Assembly (NCBI GenBank): GCA_038244815.1
Contig: JBBRTB010000001.1
Span: 124,001-188,000 of the forward strand
DNA: 64,000 nt
From: DASVHS01 sp038244815
GTDB lineage: Bacteria; Acidobacteriota; Thermoanaerobaculia; Gp7-AA8
Direction: 5' to 3'
Under the pieces are notes generated by a model. The model was given only the letters and a program-made list of their open reading frames with translations. It made no database searches and was not told the DNA's origin. Positions within the stretch are counted from its first letter, which is position 1. Each line of letters begins with the position of its first letter. Both the position numbers and the translations under genes were made by a program. Positions 1 through 6,952 of this stretch are shown here, one piece after another.

Positions 1-258
1 CGACGCCAGCCACGATCCGACGCTGGCGCTCATGCCCATCACATGCGCGCCGCGAAGCGGCTTCACGTAGAGATCGATGGCCACCGCGGTGATGGCCGGT
101 CCGGCGATCTCGAACAGCGACGAGACGATCACCAGAAAGACGGAGAAACTCGCGCGCAGCCGGTAAGGGCGGAGGTAGCGCAGCAGCCGCATGGTCAGAT
201 GCGGATCGAACGCTTTGGCCCCTTTCTCTTCCTCGTGACGCTCGATCACTTCCGCCAT
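1..258 (-). CDS. ABC transporter permease/ATPase, N-terminal part (cut by window edge)
   Basis: The first 86 codons are visible on the minus strand and continue past base 1. The protein begins MAEVIERHEEEKGAKAF and runs into a basic stretch (RLLRYLRPYRLR) followed by a first membrane helix (FSVFLVIVSSLFEIAGPAITAV is its core). This is the usual start of a type IV ABC exporter half-transporter. Its ATG overlaps the TAA of the upstream ABC gene by one base (TAATG), so the two are translationally coupled and probably form a heterodimeric exporter of the BmrCD/MdlAB type. The acidic N-terminal extension matches the MdlB/YheH-like partner. The ATPase domain lies outside the window. Confidence 0.85.
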   Translation of the reverse strand, partial: MAEVIERHEEEKGAKAFDPHLTMRLLRYLRPYRLRASFSVFLVIVSSLFEIAGPAITAVAIDLYVKPLRGAHVMGMSASVGSWLAS

Positions 259-1994
259 TACGCGATCTCCTCGAGCTCGGCCTCGATGGTCTGCCGGCGA
301 TAGAGATCGGCGTAGTAACCGCCTTTGCTGAGAAGCGACTCGTGCGTGCCCCGTTCGACGATGGCGCCGTCGTCCAGCACGACGATGTGGTCGGCGTCCT
401 TCACCGACGATACGCGGTGCGAGACGATGAGCACGGTCCGCCCCTTTCGCACTTCCCGCAGCGCGCGCAGGATCCGCTCCTCCGTGGCCGTGTCCACGGC
501 GCTCAGCGAATCGTCGAGGATCAGGATGACCGGCTCGCGAACGAGAGCGCGGGCGATGGCCGTGCGCTGCTTCTGCCCGCCCGAGAGCGTGATCCCGCGC
601 TCACCGATCAACGTCCCCAGGCCCTGCGGGAATGACGACACATCGCTGGTGAGGCCGGCCAGATCCGCCGCATTGCCGATCTCCTCGCTGCCGGCCCCGA
701 CGCGCCCGAAACGGATGTTCTCCTCGATCGACTCCGAGAAGAGGAAGCTCTCCTGCGGCACGACGCCGATCCACTCGCGCAGGTCGTGCAGCGGAATCGT
801 ATCGACCGGCCGGCCGTCGATGAAAATCGTGCCGGGCGGCGGCTCGAACGTGCGCGTGATCAGCGCCAGCAGCGTCGATTTCCCACTGCCGGTCCTGCCG
901 ACGATGCCGATGGTCTGCCCATGGTGGATCGTCAGATTGATGTCGCGCAGCACCGGCCGCTCGCCGTATGCGAATGTCAGGTGACGGACCTCGATGTCGC
1001 CTTGCACGGAGGCCTCAGGCCGCGGGCCCCGGGCCTCGGTCAGCGGTTCCACGACCCAGACCTCCTGCAGGCGCAGCATGGAGGCCATCCCGCGCTGGAA
1101 GAGGTTGATCACCCATCCGAACGCGATCAGCGGCCAGATCATGCGGCCCAGGTAGAACTGGAAGGCCACGAACGCACCGATGGAGAGGCGGCCGGCGATG
1201 ATGCGGCGGCTGCCCATGAAGAAGATGATCACGAACATCACGCCGATGAGGGCGTGGAGCATGGGATAGAACGTCGCGCTCAGCTTGATCACGGCGCGGT
1301 TCTTGTCCACGTACACGCGATTCATCCGCTTGAAGTCTTCGATCTCGTTGTGTTCCTGGGTGAACGCCCGCACCACCCGAACGCCGGCCAGGTTCTCCTG
1401 CACGCGCGCGGAGATGTCGCCGAAGTAGTCCTGCACGTCCTTGAAGAGATCGTGGATGCGCTGCCCGAAGTACTTGACCAGCCCGGCCACGATGGGCACG
1501 GCGATGAGCGCGGTCAGCGCCATCTCCCTGTCGATGCGCATCATCATGATGAAGGCGCCGGTGACCACGAGGAGCGACGACAGCGAGTGCATCGTGGCCG
1601 GCCCGATGAGCATCCGCACCGACGACAGGTCGTTCGTGGCCCGCGACATCAGATCGCCGGTGCGCTGATCCTGGTAGTAGCTCAGCGGCAGTCGCTGCAG
1701 ATGGGCGTAGAAGTCGTTGCGCATCTCGTACTCGATGCGCCGCGACGCGCCGATGATGATCCAGCGCTGCAGGTAGAGAAACAGCCCTTCGAACGCGGCC
1801 GCACCGAGAAGGAGCAGTCCGTAGTGTACGAGCGCGCCGCGGTTGATCGATTTGGCCAGCTCGTTGACGGCGTTCCCGATGATCATGGGCTTGAGCAGCG
1901 AGAAGGCCGCCGAGCCGACGACACAGAGCCCGCCCATCATCAGCGGGACTTTGTAGAGATCGAAGTAGTGCAGAAGGCGCCGGGTCGGGGTCAT
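258..1994 (-). CDS. ABC transporter ATP-binding/permease protein (heterodimeric multidrug-type exporter subunit)
   Basis: 578 residues, the usual length of an ABC half-exporter. Residues 1-310 form a six-helix transmembrane domain. Residues 335-560 form the nucleotide-binding domain with Walker A (GRTGSGKST), Q-loop (VPQESFLF), signature (LSGGQKQR), Walker B with aspartate in the catalytic position (ILILDDSLSAVD) and H-loop (VSHR). The Walker B ends in D rather than the catalytic E, typical of the degenerate half of a heterodimer such as BmrC/TM287; the partner starts immediately downstream. A heptad repeat (1011-1038) is translated in frame between the two domains as TEARGPRPEAS. A TAGAAT -10 box 10 nt upstream predicts a near-leaderless mRNA. 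Substrate unknown. Confidence 0.92.
   Translation of the reverse strand: MTPTRRLLHYFDLYKVPLMMGGLCVVGSAAFSLLKPMIIGNAVNELAKSINRGALVHYGLLLLGAAAFEGLFLYLQRWIIIGASRRIEYEMRNDFYAHLQRLPLSYYQDQRTGDLMSRATNDLSSVRMLIGPATMHSLSSLLVVTGAFIMMMRIDREMALTALIAVPIVAGLVKYFGQRIHDLFKDVQDYFGDISARVQENLAGVRVVRAFTQEHNEIEDFKRMNRVYVDKNRAVIKLSATFYPMLHALIGVMFVIIFFMGSRRIIAGRLSIGAFVAFQFYLGRMIWPLIAFGWVINLFQRGMASMLRLQEVWVVEPLTEARGPRPEASVQGDIEVRHLTFAYGERPVLRDINLTIHHGQTIGIVGRTGSGKSTLLALITRTFEPPPGTIFIDGRPVDTIPLHDLREWIGVVPQESFLFSESIEENIRFGRVGAGSEEIGNAADLAGLTSDVSSFPQGLGTLIGERGITLSGGQKQRTAIARALVREPVILILDDSLSAVDTATEERILRALREVRKGRTVLIVSHRVSSVKDADHIVVLDDGAIVERGTHESLLSKGGYYADLYRRQTIEAELEEIA
1011..1038. repeat. Heptad repeat, 4 x GGCCTCG-type, inside the ABC gene
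   Basis: Four tandem 7-mers (GGCCTCA, GGCCGCG, GGCCCCG, GGCCTCG) lie in frame in the linker between the membrane and ATPase domains of the ABC transporter. They are the same unit as at 2381, 5142 and 56931. Confidence 0.85.
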
Positions 1995-2003
1995 GAACGA
2001 GTC

Positions 2004-2009
2004 ATTCTA
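2004..2009 (-). promoter_or_regulatory. -10 box TAGAAT, near-leaderless promoter of the ABC operon
   Basis: TAGAAT on the minus strand ends 10 nt before the ATG at 1994. The expected transcription start is about 3 nt before the start codon, leaving no room for a Shine-Dalgarno sequence. Confidence 0.55.
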
Positions 2010-2375
2010 CGTGTCGTGTAGCGGCAGCTTCTGCATCTCCTGGAGCGCGATCCGCAGCACCGAATGCAGCGTGAATCCCTGCGGAAACGCGTGAGGGATG
2101 CGGATGCCGGCGCCGGAAAGCTCCAGGAAATCCAGCGGCGGCCGCCGTCTTGCCAGCACGAACAACAATTTGCGCGGCAGGTCTTCCCGATCGTCCGCAT
2201 TCAGGTGAAGCGGCTGCAGATAATAACCAAAGTGCATCTGACGCAACGCCGGGACGCCGTCGGCGAATTCGGGCAGCGTGACGCTCAGTTGCAGCGAACC
2301 GAAGATCCAGTTCTGCTGCGCGAACTCGCTGCGCCAGTGATCCTCTTCGGATTCCGTGAGATGTTCGAGTCTCAC
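2007..2375 (-). CDS. Hypothetical protein, 122 aa
   Basis: I do not recognise this 122-residue protein. It starts with GTG (MRLEHLTESEEDHWRSEF) and has no signal peptide or membrane segment. Composition is that of a soluble globular protein, with alternating hydrophobic strands (GSLQLSVTLPEF, KLLFVLARRRPPLDFLEL). It may be one of the short uncharacterised beta-sandwich proteins. It lies between the sigma-factor gene and the ABC operon on the same strand, and its stop codon overlaps the -10 box of the ABC operon. An inverted pair of heptad repeats begins 6 bp upstream of its start codon. Confidence 0.55.
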   Translation of the reverse strand: MRLEHLTESEEDHWRSEFAQQNWIFGSLQLSVTLPEFADGVPALRQMHFGYYLQPLHLNADDREDLPRKLLFVLARRRPPLDFLELSGAGIRIPHAFPQGFTLHSVLRIALQEMQKLPLHDT

Positions 2376-2380
2376 GAGCA

Positions 2381-2461
2381 GGCCTCAGGCCTCGGGCCTC
2401 GGGCCTCGGAAAGAATCGGCGTGGGAGGGTCTGCGGCCCGAGGCCTGAGGCCCGAGGCCTG
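2381..2461. repeat. Inverted pair of GGCCTCG heptad arrays
   Basis: Left arm 2381-2408 has four GGCCTCR units. Right arm 2436-2461 has the reverse-complement units (CCGAGGC type). They are separated by about 27 bp of unrelated DNA. The arms could pair into a long hairpin. The element fills the gap between two minus-strand genes. Confidence 0.88.
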
Positions 2462-2463
2462 CC

Positions 2464-2754
2464 TCATTGCGCCATGCGCCGCAGGCCGGCGACGATCTCC
2501 TCGAGCTTGGCCACATGGAACTCGTTCACGCGGCGCTGCAGCTCGGACTCCGGCTCGGCGGACAGATCCTCGGTGTAGACCTTCTTCAACGCACCGCCGA
2601 GGTAGATCTTGGTCTCGATGCGCCAGTGCGGATTGGGGAAGAACTCCGTCTGCACGGTCAGCTTCTTCGCTCCCACGTCGACGGCATCGAGCCGTCCCAT
2701 CGGCGGATTGGCGAGATCGGTCACGTTCAGCTCCGCCTGACGCTGCGCCGGCAT
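2464..2754 (-). CDS. Hypothetical protein, 96 aa, coupled to the sigma factor
   Basis: An unrecognised 96-residue soluble protein with a charged, helical C-terminus (SELQRRVNEFHVAKLEEIVAGL) and a central strand-rich part (KKLTVQTEFFPNPHWRIETKIYLGG). The ATG at 2754 lies 28 bp inside the 3' end of the sigma-factor gene and has a GAGG Shine-Dalgarno 5 nt upstream, so translation is probably coupled. A shorter form from GTG near 2724 is possible. The overlap suggests a partner or product co-expressed with the sigma factor, but the sequence gives no function. Confidence 0.6.
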   Translation of the reverse strand: MPAQRQAELNVTDLANPPMGRLDAVDVGAKKLTVQTEFFPNPHWRIETKIYLGGALKKVYTEDLSAEPESELQRRVNEFHVAKLEEIVAGLRRMAQ

Positions 2755-3899
2755 TTGGCCTCGGCCCGCGACTCGATCTGCCGGACGCGTTCGCGCGAGA
2801 GCCCCAGGACTTCGCCGATGTCGCGAAGCGTGAGCTCGTCGTCCTGAAGGACCCCGTAACGCAGCTTGAGGATGGTCTTCTCCTCGAGAGTGAGTTCGTC
2901 CACGGTCCGCTGCACGTCGCCCTGACGCTGCAGCGCACGCAGGTGCGGGAAGCGCCGCGCGTCGATCTGCGGCTTCATCCCGCTGGAGAGGTCCCGAACA
3001 TCGTCCCAGAAGCGCCGGGCCGCCCGCTCGTTCGGATTCGTGTTCAGAAGGAGGACAGCGAGCTCGCTTTCACTGATGGCCAGATGCTGGCAGATCTTCG
3101 CGTTGGCCGCCGTCAGAACGGCGGATACGTTCTCGACCGGACGATTGAGAAACTCGGCGATCTCCGGAACGCGCTTCGGCACGTTGTCGCTGACGCCATG
3201 GCGCAGCGTCAGCACCAGCCGCTCCTTCGGCGACAGATCCGACATGTGCGCGAGCAACTCCTCGCGCCGCGACTGCACCTGCATCTCCAACTCGGCGGAC
3301 GGAATCGTGGTCTGCTCGATGACATCGGCCAGCTCGGTGTGCGACTCGTCGTCCAGCTCCGCGTTGAGCGAGAAGTTGTCCGTGTTGGCGTGCATCAGCG
3401 TCTGCACTTCCTTGACGGTGACGCCCAGTGAGGCGGCCAACTCCTCCGGCGTGGGCAGATGGCTCCCCTCGTTCATGGAGGAAGAGATGGCCTTCTCCAG
3501 CCGGTACATCAGGTTGGCGCGTTTGGGGGGCAGCCGGAACGCCCCTCCCTGCTCCGACAACGCGTGCAGGATGGACTGCCGGATCCACCACACCGCGTAG
3601 GTGATGAACTTGACGTTCTTTTCCGGATCGAACTTCTTCGCGGCGTGGATGAGACCGATGTTGCCCTCGTTGATCAGATCGAGAAACAACACGTGCGCGT
3701 TGCGATAGCGCTTCGCGTACGAGACCACGAACCGGAGGTTGGCCTTGACCAGCTCCTCCAGTGCCGCCTTGTCGTTTTCCTGGATCTGCTTGCCGAGCTC
3801 GCGCTCGCGCTCCGGCGTGAGGCGCGGCACCTTGGCGATCTCCTGCAGGTATTGATTCAGTAGATCGTACGAGTCGTCGCGTGCTTCGTAGCGGGCCAT
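2727..3899 (-). CDS. RNA polymerase sigma-70 family factor (group 1/2 type) with two sigma-4-like segments
   Basis: 390 residues. Region 1.2 is at about 10-40 (DLLNQYLQEIAKVPRLT). Regions 2.1-2.4 are at 45-115, with the core-binding FLDLINEGNIGLI and the -10-recognition/melting helix KFITYAVWWIRQSI. Region 3 is at about 125-210. Two stretches resemble region 4: residues 222-272 (LSPKERLVLTLRHGV ... NVSAVLTAANAKICQHL), which has lost the canonical RERVRQIE recognition helix, and residues 336-385, which is canonical (LTLRDIGEVLGLSRERVRQIE). A 60-residue linker separates them. Region 1.1 is absent, so this is probably an alternative or group 2 sigma factor rather than the housekeeping one. A TAGAAT -10 box lies 15 nt before the ATG. 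Confidence 0.93.
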   Translation of the reverse strand: MARYEARDDSYDLLNQYLQEIAKVPRLTPERERELGKQIQENDKAALEELVKANLRFVVSYAKRYRNAHVLFLDLINEGNIGLIHAAKKFDPEKNVKFITYAVWWIRQSILHALSEQGGAFRLPPKRANLMYRLEKAISSSMNEGSHLPTPEELAASLGVTVKEVQTLMHANTDNFSLNAELDDESHTELADVIEQTTIPSAELEMQVQSRREELLAHMSDLSPKERLVLTLRHGVSDNVPKRVPEIAEFLNRPVENVSAVLTAANAKICQHLAISESELAVLLLNTNPNERAARRFWDDVRDLSSGMKPQIDARRFPHLRALQRQGDVQRTVDELTLEEKTILKLRYGVLQDDELTLRDIGEVLGLSRERVRQIESRAEAKCRRSVRRS

Positions 3900-3913
3900 T
3901 GTCGGGAGGCCCG

Positions 3914-3919
3914 ATTCTA
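3914..3919 (-). promoter_or_regulatory. -10 box TAGAAT of the sigma-factor gene
   Basis: TAGAAT on the minus strand, 15 nt before the ATG at 3899. The predicted 5' UTR is about 8 nt. A heptad repeat occupies the -35 side. Confidence 0.45.
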
Positions 3920-3923
3920 CAAC

Positions 3924-3959
3924 GGTCCTTGGTCCCTGGGTCCTCGGTCCTCGGTCCTC
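3924..3959. repeat. Heptad repeat, about 5 x GGTCCTC
   Basis: Units GGTCCTT, GGTCCCT, GGGTCCTC (one 8-mer), GGTCCTC, GGTCCTC fill the gap between the stop of the 154-residue gene and the sigma-factor promoter. Confidence 0.87.
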
Positions 3960-3965
3960 GGTTTT

Positions 3966-4427
3966 CTAACGGCCGGCCACGAGCGCGACCGACCTGGGGT
4001 CCTTGTCGAGATATTTCGAGACGACGTCGGGATCGACGACCACGCGCACCAGCACGGTATCGTCGCCGTCGTTCGTCAGCACGAGAAGCTCGAGGTTGTT
4101 GCCGAGCGGCCTGGCGTAGATGAACGACGACTCCTTGTCGTGACGCGACCGCACCCGTACCAGTGGCGTGTAATCCCGGCCTGCACGAGTGGTCATGAGG
4201 GCGTCGAGCACCTGCGGATCGACCGCGCCCTTCCCTTCGAACACCGCGAGCTGAAGGTCGTAAACCCCTCGGGGATGTCCGACACGCACGACGGTGCGCA
4301 CGAGACCGAAGAACGGGATCCACATCGTGCCCCCCAGCCGGCTCTCCAGACCGCCGAGGATCTCGTTGAAGCCGGCGTGGACGGGAACGGCGACGAGAAG
4401 CAGAACGAGCACGGCCGCGCGGCGCAT
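3966..4427 (-). CDS. Hypothetical secreted protein of the ECF operon (DUF4252-like)
   Basis: About 153 residues with a clear signal peptide (MRRAAVLVLLLVAVPVHAG). The mature part has a DUF4252-like pattern: a helix near the start (NEILGGLESRL), a basic central strand and a C-terminal VVVDPDVVSKYLDKD. It is probably a diverged relative of the upstream DUF4252 protein. The ATG overlaps the upstream TGA (TGATG); a GTG one codon earlier is the alternative. It is the last gene of the sigma/membrane protein/DUF4252 operon. The molecular role is unknown; the protein is periplasmic or outer-membrane associated. Confidence 0.72.
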   Translation of the reverse strand: MRRAAVLVLLLVAVPVHAGFNEILGGLESRLGGTMWIPFFGLVRTVVRVGHPRGVYDLQLAVFEGKGAVDPQVLDALMTTRAGRDYTPLVRVRSRHDKESSFIYARPLGNNLELLVLTNDGDDTVLVRVVVDPDVVSKYLDKDPRSVALVAGR

Positions 4428-4948
4428 CACGGCCTGACCTTCACTTCCGCCTTGAACTTCGGAATGCCGAATTGTCCCTGCAGGTCAGCGAGCCTGTCCA
4501 GGTCGATCGGCCCGACGATATTGACCAGCGTCAACTCTCTCGGCTCGGCGGTGATGACGACCAGGCCGACGATCTGATCGCCGCGGCTTTGCGTGTAGAT
4601 CTCGGTGTTCTCCTTCAGCTTGCTGCGCACGTCGACGATCTTCTGCCAGTCCGGACCGAGCTGGGCGTGCACGCGGTCGATGACGGCACGGTCGTATTCG
4701 CCGTCGTGATCGAACTCGTAGCTGCGGACGTAGATGCCCTGCAGCTTCTGCACGATGTCGCGCGCGTTGCGCTCGTCGGGGCTGCCGGAGAGGAACTTCG
4801 CGGCCAGCCTGAGCATGCGCGCGTCGAGCGTCACGGTCACCTCTTCCGAGGCTTTATCGCGCAGGCCGGGCATGTCGAGATTGATCGGCTGCGCCGCCAG
4901 GGGAAGCGCGGCCAGGGCCACGAACATCAGGATGAGAAGTCTCTTCAT
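4427..4948 (-). CDS. DUF4252 domain-containing secreted protein
   Basis: 173 residues with a signal peptide (MKRLLILMFVALAALPLAAQ). The domain has the DUF4252 layout: a predicted amphipathic beginning (LDMPGLRDKASEEVTVTLDARML), YVRSYEFD, and the conserved end IVGPIDLDRLADLQGQFGIP. DUF4252 proteins usually sit in ECF sigma-factor operons, as here; their biochemical role is not established. The start has a good AAGGAG Shine-Dalgarno 8 nt upstream and overlaps the preceding stop by ATGA. Confidence 0.82.
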   Translation of the reverse strand: MKRLLILMFVALAALPLAAQPINLDMPGLRDKASEEVTVTLDARMLRLAAKFLSGSPDERNARDIVQKLQGIYVRSYEFDHDGEYDRAVIDRVHAQLGPDWQKIVDVRSKLKENTEIYTQSRGDQIVGLVVITAEPRELTLVNIVGPIDLDRLADLQGQFGIPKFKAEVKVRP

Positions 4949-5256
4949 TGCACTGCTCCTTTTGAACCGATCTGTTGAACCTGTACCTGCGCGTAGCGGA
5001 CTTTCGAGCCGGCGATGTGAAGGGCCAGCATGACCTCGTCACGGGCGCGCTCGCCGGCGCGGCGCTCCGCGATCGTGTGGGCGGTCCAGCCGCCGAGAAG
5101 TGCGGTGAGCATCAGGGCGGCAGCGATGGCCCGCCACCTCAGGCCTCGGGCCTCGGGCCTCGGGCCTCGGATTGCGGTAGCGGCGACTCGCTGTGCGAAT
5201 CCGGCCGGCGGCGACTCGCGTTGCAACGCGCTTCTCAGTTGTTCTTCGATATCCAT
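4945..5256 (-). CDS. Small single-pass membrane protein, likely anti-sigma factor
   Basis: 103 residues: a short cytosolic N-terminus (MDIEEQLRSALQRESPPAGFA), one membrane helix (AIAAALMLTALLGGWTAHTI) and a helical C-terminal tail. Position directly after an ECF sigma gene with a TGATG overlap, and the size, fit a minimal anti-sigma factor of the zf-less, DUF3379-like kind. No zinc-binding HxxxCxxC motif is present. The heptad repeat 5142-5169 is translated in frame as RGPRPEARG between the N-terminal segment and the membrane helix, apparently an insertion of repeat DNA into a juxtamembrane linker. Confidence 0.72.
   Translation of the reverse strand: MDIEEQLRSALQRESPPAGFAQRVAATAIRGPRPEARGLRWRAIAAALMLTALLGGWTAHTIAERRAGERARDEVMLALHIAGSKVRYAQVQVQQIGSKGAVQ
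5142..5169. repeat. Heptad repeat, 4 x GGCCTCG, inside the anti-sigma gene
   Basis: Four perfect GGCCTCG units, preceded by one degenerate CACCTCA, lie within the reading frame of the putative anti-sigma factor. Confidence 0.9.
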
Positions 5257-5792
5257 CAGTGTTCTCCCAAGCGACGCCGCAGCGATTGCAGGGCGCGATG
5301 CAGGTGACTCTTGACTGTGTTCACGGGCATATCCAGCACGCGGCAGATCTCCGCGGGATCGAGATCTTCCTGATAGCGAAGCGTGACGATCATGCGTTGC
5401 AGATCAGGAAGCTCGCTGATGAGACGGCGCATACGGCGGTCGAGCAGTGGATCCCGCCGCCCGTCCGCGGCGTGCGGTTCGTCGATCGTCTCGAGCGGCA
5501 CGATGCGAAACCTGGCCCGCCGCAACTGATCGATGCAGCGCCGCGACGTCACCTGCCGCAGCCAGTGCGTGAGATGCGATGGACTCTCGATGTCGCCGAG
5601 GCTGCGGAACAACTGCAGGAACACGTCCTGCGCGATCTCCTCGGCTTTCGAGCGGTCGTTGAAGAAGTGGTAAGCCAGACTGAACACCATGCCCTCGTGC
5701 TGGGCGACAATCGCAGCGAAGGCGTCGCCGTCGCCCTCTCGCGCCCGCGTCAGCGGCGCCTCTGGGAAATCCTCGGAGACGATTGCCGTCAT
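5256..5792 (-). CDS. ECF-type RNA polymerase sigma factor
   Basis: 178 residues. Region 2 lies at about 20-90 (VFSLAYHFFNDRSKAEEIAQDVFLQLF, then HWLRQVTSRRCIDQLRR) and region 4 at about 120-172 (LRYQEDLDPAEICRVLDMPVNTVKSHLHRALQSLRR). This is the typical two-domain ECF architecture with no region 3. It heads a four-gene operon with a membrane anti-sigma candidate and two secreted proteins, so it probably responds to an envelope signal. The TATATA box 9 nt upstream of the ATG predicts a near-leaderless transcript. Confidence 0.93.
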   Translation of the reverse strand: MTAIVSEDFPEAPLTRAREGDGDAFAAIVAQHEGMVFSLAYHFFNDRSKAEEIAQDVFLQLFRSLGDIESPSHLTHWLRQVTSRRCIDQLRRARFRIVPLETIDEPHAADGRRDPLLDRRMRRLISELPDLQRMIVTLRYQEDLDPAEICRVLDMPVNTVKSHLHRALQSLRRRLGEH

Positions 5793-5800
5793 CTGAGGGC

Positions 5801-5806
5801 TATATA
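5801..5806 (-). promoter_or_regulatory. -10 box TATATA of the ECF operon
   Basis: TATATA ends 9 nt before the ATG at 5792. The expected transcription start is about 2 nt before the start codon. Confidence 0.5.
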
Positions 5807-5861
5807 CGGAGAAAACGGTCGGACGGGTGCAGGCGCCTCACCGCGCGCCCACGAACCTCCA

Positions 5862-6296
5862 CTAGTGATGTTCGTCCGGCGGCAGCGACGGAACGACGTC
5901 CGGCTGGGTATGCCCGCGGTGGCATGTCCAGCAGGAGACGGTGGTGTAGGTTTCCTCGATGTGGGAGACGTAGTCGCGGTTGAGGGTCTGGGTCATGCGG
6001 ATCATGGTGCGGGCGGACGTTTTTTCGCGCTTGGCGTCGGAAGGGAAATCGAGCTTCGTCCGATCGTCGGGCATGGGAACGTGGCAGTGATTGCACTTCA
6101 CGCCGAGGGCCTGAGTGAAGCGCCGCATCGTCGTGCGCAGCTCGTCGGGGGTGATGTTCTGTGGGAGGACTTTGAGATTGTGGAAGTGGAGATCGTCCGG
6201 CCGTGGAGGCTGGGCCTTCTGCTGGCCGATGGCGGCGCAGCCGGCCACGACGAAGACGAAGATCGTTGCGATGGAGGTTTCCGTGAGGCGCGTCAT
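5862..6296 (-). CDS. Di-haem c-type cytochrome lipoprotein (reaction-centre cytochrome c-like)
   Basis: 144 residues from the ATG at 6296. The N-terminus is a lipoprotein signal (IATIFVFVVAGC, cysteine at about 20). Two CXXCH haem sites follow, CNHCH and CWTCH, the second followed by RGH. The pattern HFHNLKVLPQNITPDELRTTMRRFTQALGVKCNHCH is that of the short relatives of the photosynthetic reaction-centre cytochrome c subunit found in many non-phototrophs. It is probably a periplasmic-side electron carrier anchored in a membrane. I chose 6296 over the longer frame to 6353 because it gives a proper lipoprotein signal and sits 7 nt after a TATCCT -10 box. Confidence 0.85.
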   Translation of the reverse strand: MTRLTETSIATIFVFVVAGCAAIGQQKAQPPRPDDLHFHNLKVLPQNITPDELRTTMRRFTQALGVKCNHCHVPMPDDRTKLDFPSDAKREKTSARTMIRMTQTLNRDYVSHIEETYTTVSCWTCHRGHTQPDVVPSLPPDEHH

Positions 6297-6302
6297 GCAA
6301 AA

Positions 6303-6308
6303 AGGATA
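6303..6308 (-). promoter_or_regulatory. -10 box TATCCT, leaderless promoter of the cytochrome gene
   Basis: The hexamer ends 7 nt before the ATG at 6296, placing the predicted transcription start on the A of the start codon. Confidence 0.45.
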
Positions 6309-6333
6309 GCGCACAGTTGACAAGCGAACAGAT

Positions 6334-6353
6334 TTGAACGAACATTCGTTCAA
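6334..6353. promoter_or_regulatory. TetR-type operator palindrome
   Basis: TTGAACGAACATTCGTTCAA has perfect 9 bp arms around a 2 bp centre. It lies in the 62 bp gap between the divergent cytochrome and tetR genes, 5 bp before the tetR ATG and downstream of a TTGACA -35-like hexamer (6317-6322). Autoregulation by the adjacent TetR protein is the simple reading; it may also control the cytochrome gene. Confidence 0.75.
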
Positions 6354-6358
6354 CTAAT

Positions 6359-6952
6359 ATGTCGCCACGCGCCTATCGCATGAACCGCCGCGCCGATTCG
6401 GCCAGCCACACCCGCCTGCGGATCGTCGAGGCCACCTTCCGGCTGCACCTGCAGAAAGGGGTCGCTGGAACCACCTTCCGCGATATCGCCTCCGGCGCCG
6501 ATGTCGGCATCGGAACGGTCTATCACCACTTCCCGACGTACGCCGACGTCATCGCAGCCTGCGCCCAGCATGCGTTCACGAGCGCCAGCCCTCCCCGGCC
6601 GGCGATCTTCGAAGGCGTTACGCGCTCAGCCGACCGCGTTCACGTCCTCGTCCGGGAGCTCTATTCGTTTTACCGGCGCCTGCCCGGCGCCAGCCGCATC
6701 CGCGCCGAGCGAGCCCGGTTCGCTGTGCTGGACAGGGCATTCGCCCACGAGGAAGAAGCCCGTCGCGCACTGATTGCCGAGGCGTTGCGCGGCAGCCACT
6801 CCGGTACGCATGTTCGCGCGCTCGCGTTCGCGCTGCTGGACATGGACGTTTACGACAACCTGCTCTCGTCGGGTCTCCCCCACGAGCAGGCCATCAGAGA
6901 GATAACCGACGTACTGCTCGCCCGGATGCGAGCGAAAAGGAGACACAAGTGA
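6359..6952 (+). CDS. TetR/AcrR family transcriptional regulator
   Basis: 197 residues. The N-terminal helix-turn-helix (RLRIVEATFRLHLQKGVAGTTFRDIASGADVG then IGTVYHHFPTYADVI) is canonical TetR_N at residues 18-65; the C-terminal ligand domain is diverged. No Shine-Dalgarno fits between the operator and the ATG, so the message may be leaderless or start at the internal ATG (codon 8). It overlaps the next gene (GTGA), so the two form an operon: the TetR protein probably senses a ligand or stress linked to the downstream diiron protein. Confidence 0.9.
   Translation: MSPRAYRMNRRADSASHTRLRIVEATFRLHLQKGVAGTTFRDIASGADVGIGTVYHHFPTYADVIAACAQHAFTSASPPRPAIFEGVTRSADRVHVLVRELYSFYRRLPGASRIRAERARFAVLDRAFAHEEEARRALIAEALRGSHSGTHVRALAFALLDMDVYDNLLSSGLPHEQAIREITDVLLARMRAKRRHK

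Noticed and set aside
786..2021. Long plus-strand frame opposite the ABC transporter
   Set aside because: Composition is histidine/arginine/aspartate-rich antisense sequence typical of high-GC shadows; the minus strand has clear ABC motifs.
5853..5865. Third copy of the MITE end (CTCCACTAG near the cytochrome stop)
   Set aside because: Only nine bases match and the GTAACGGCAG part is missing, so chance is likely.
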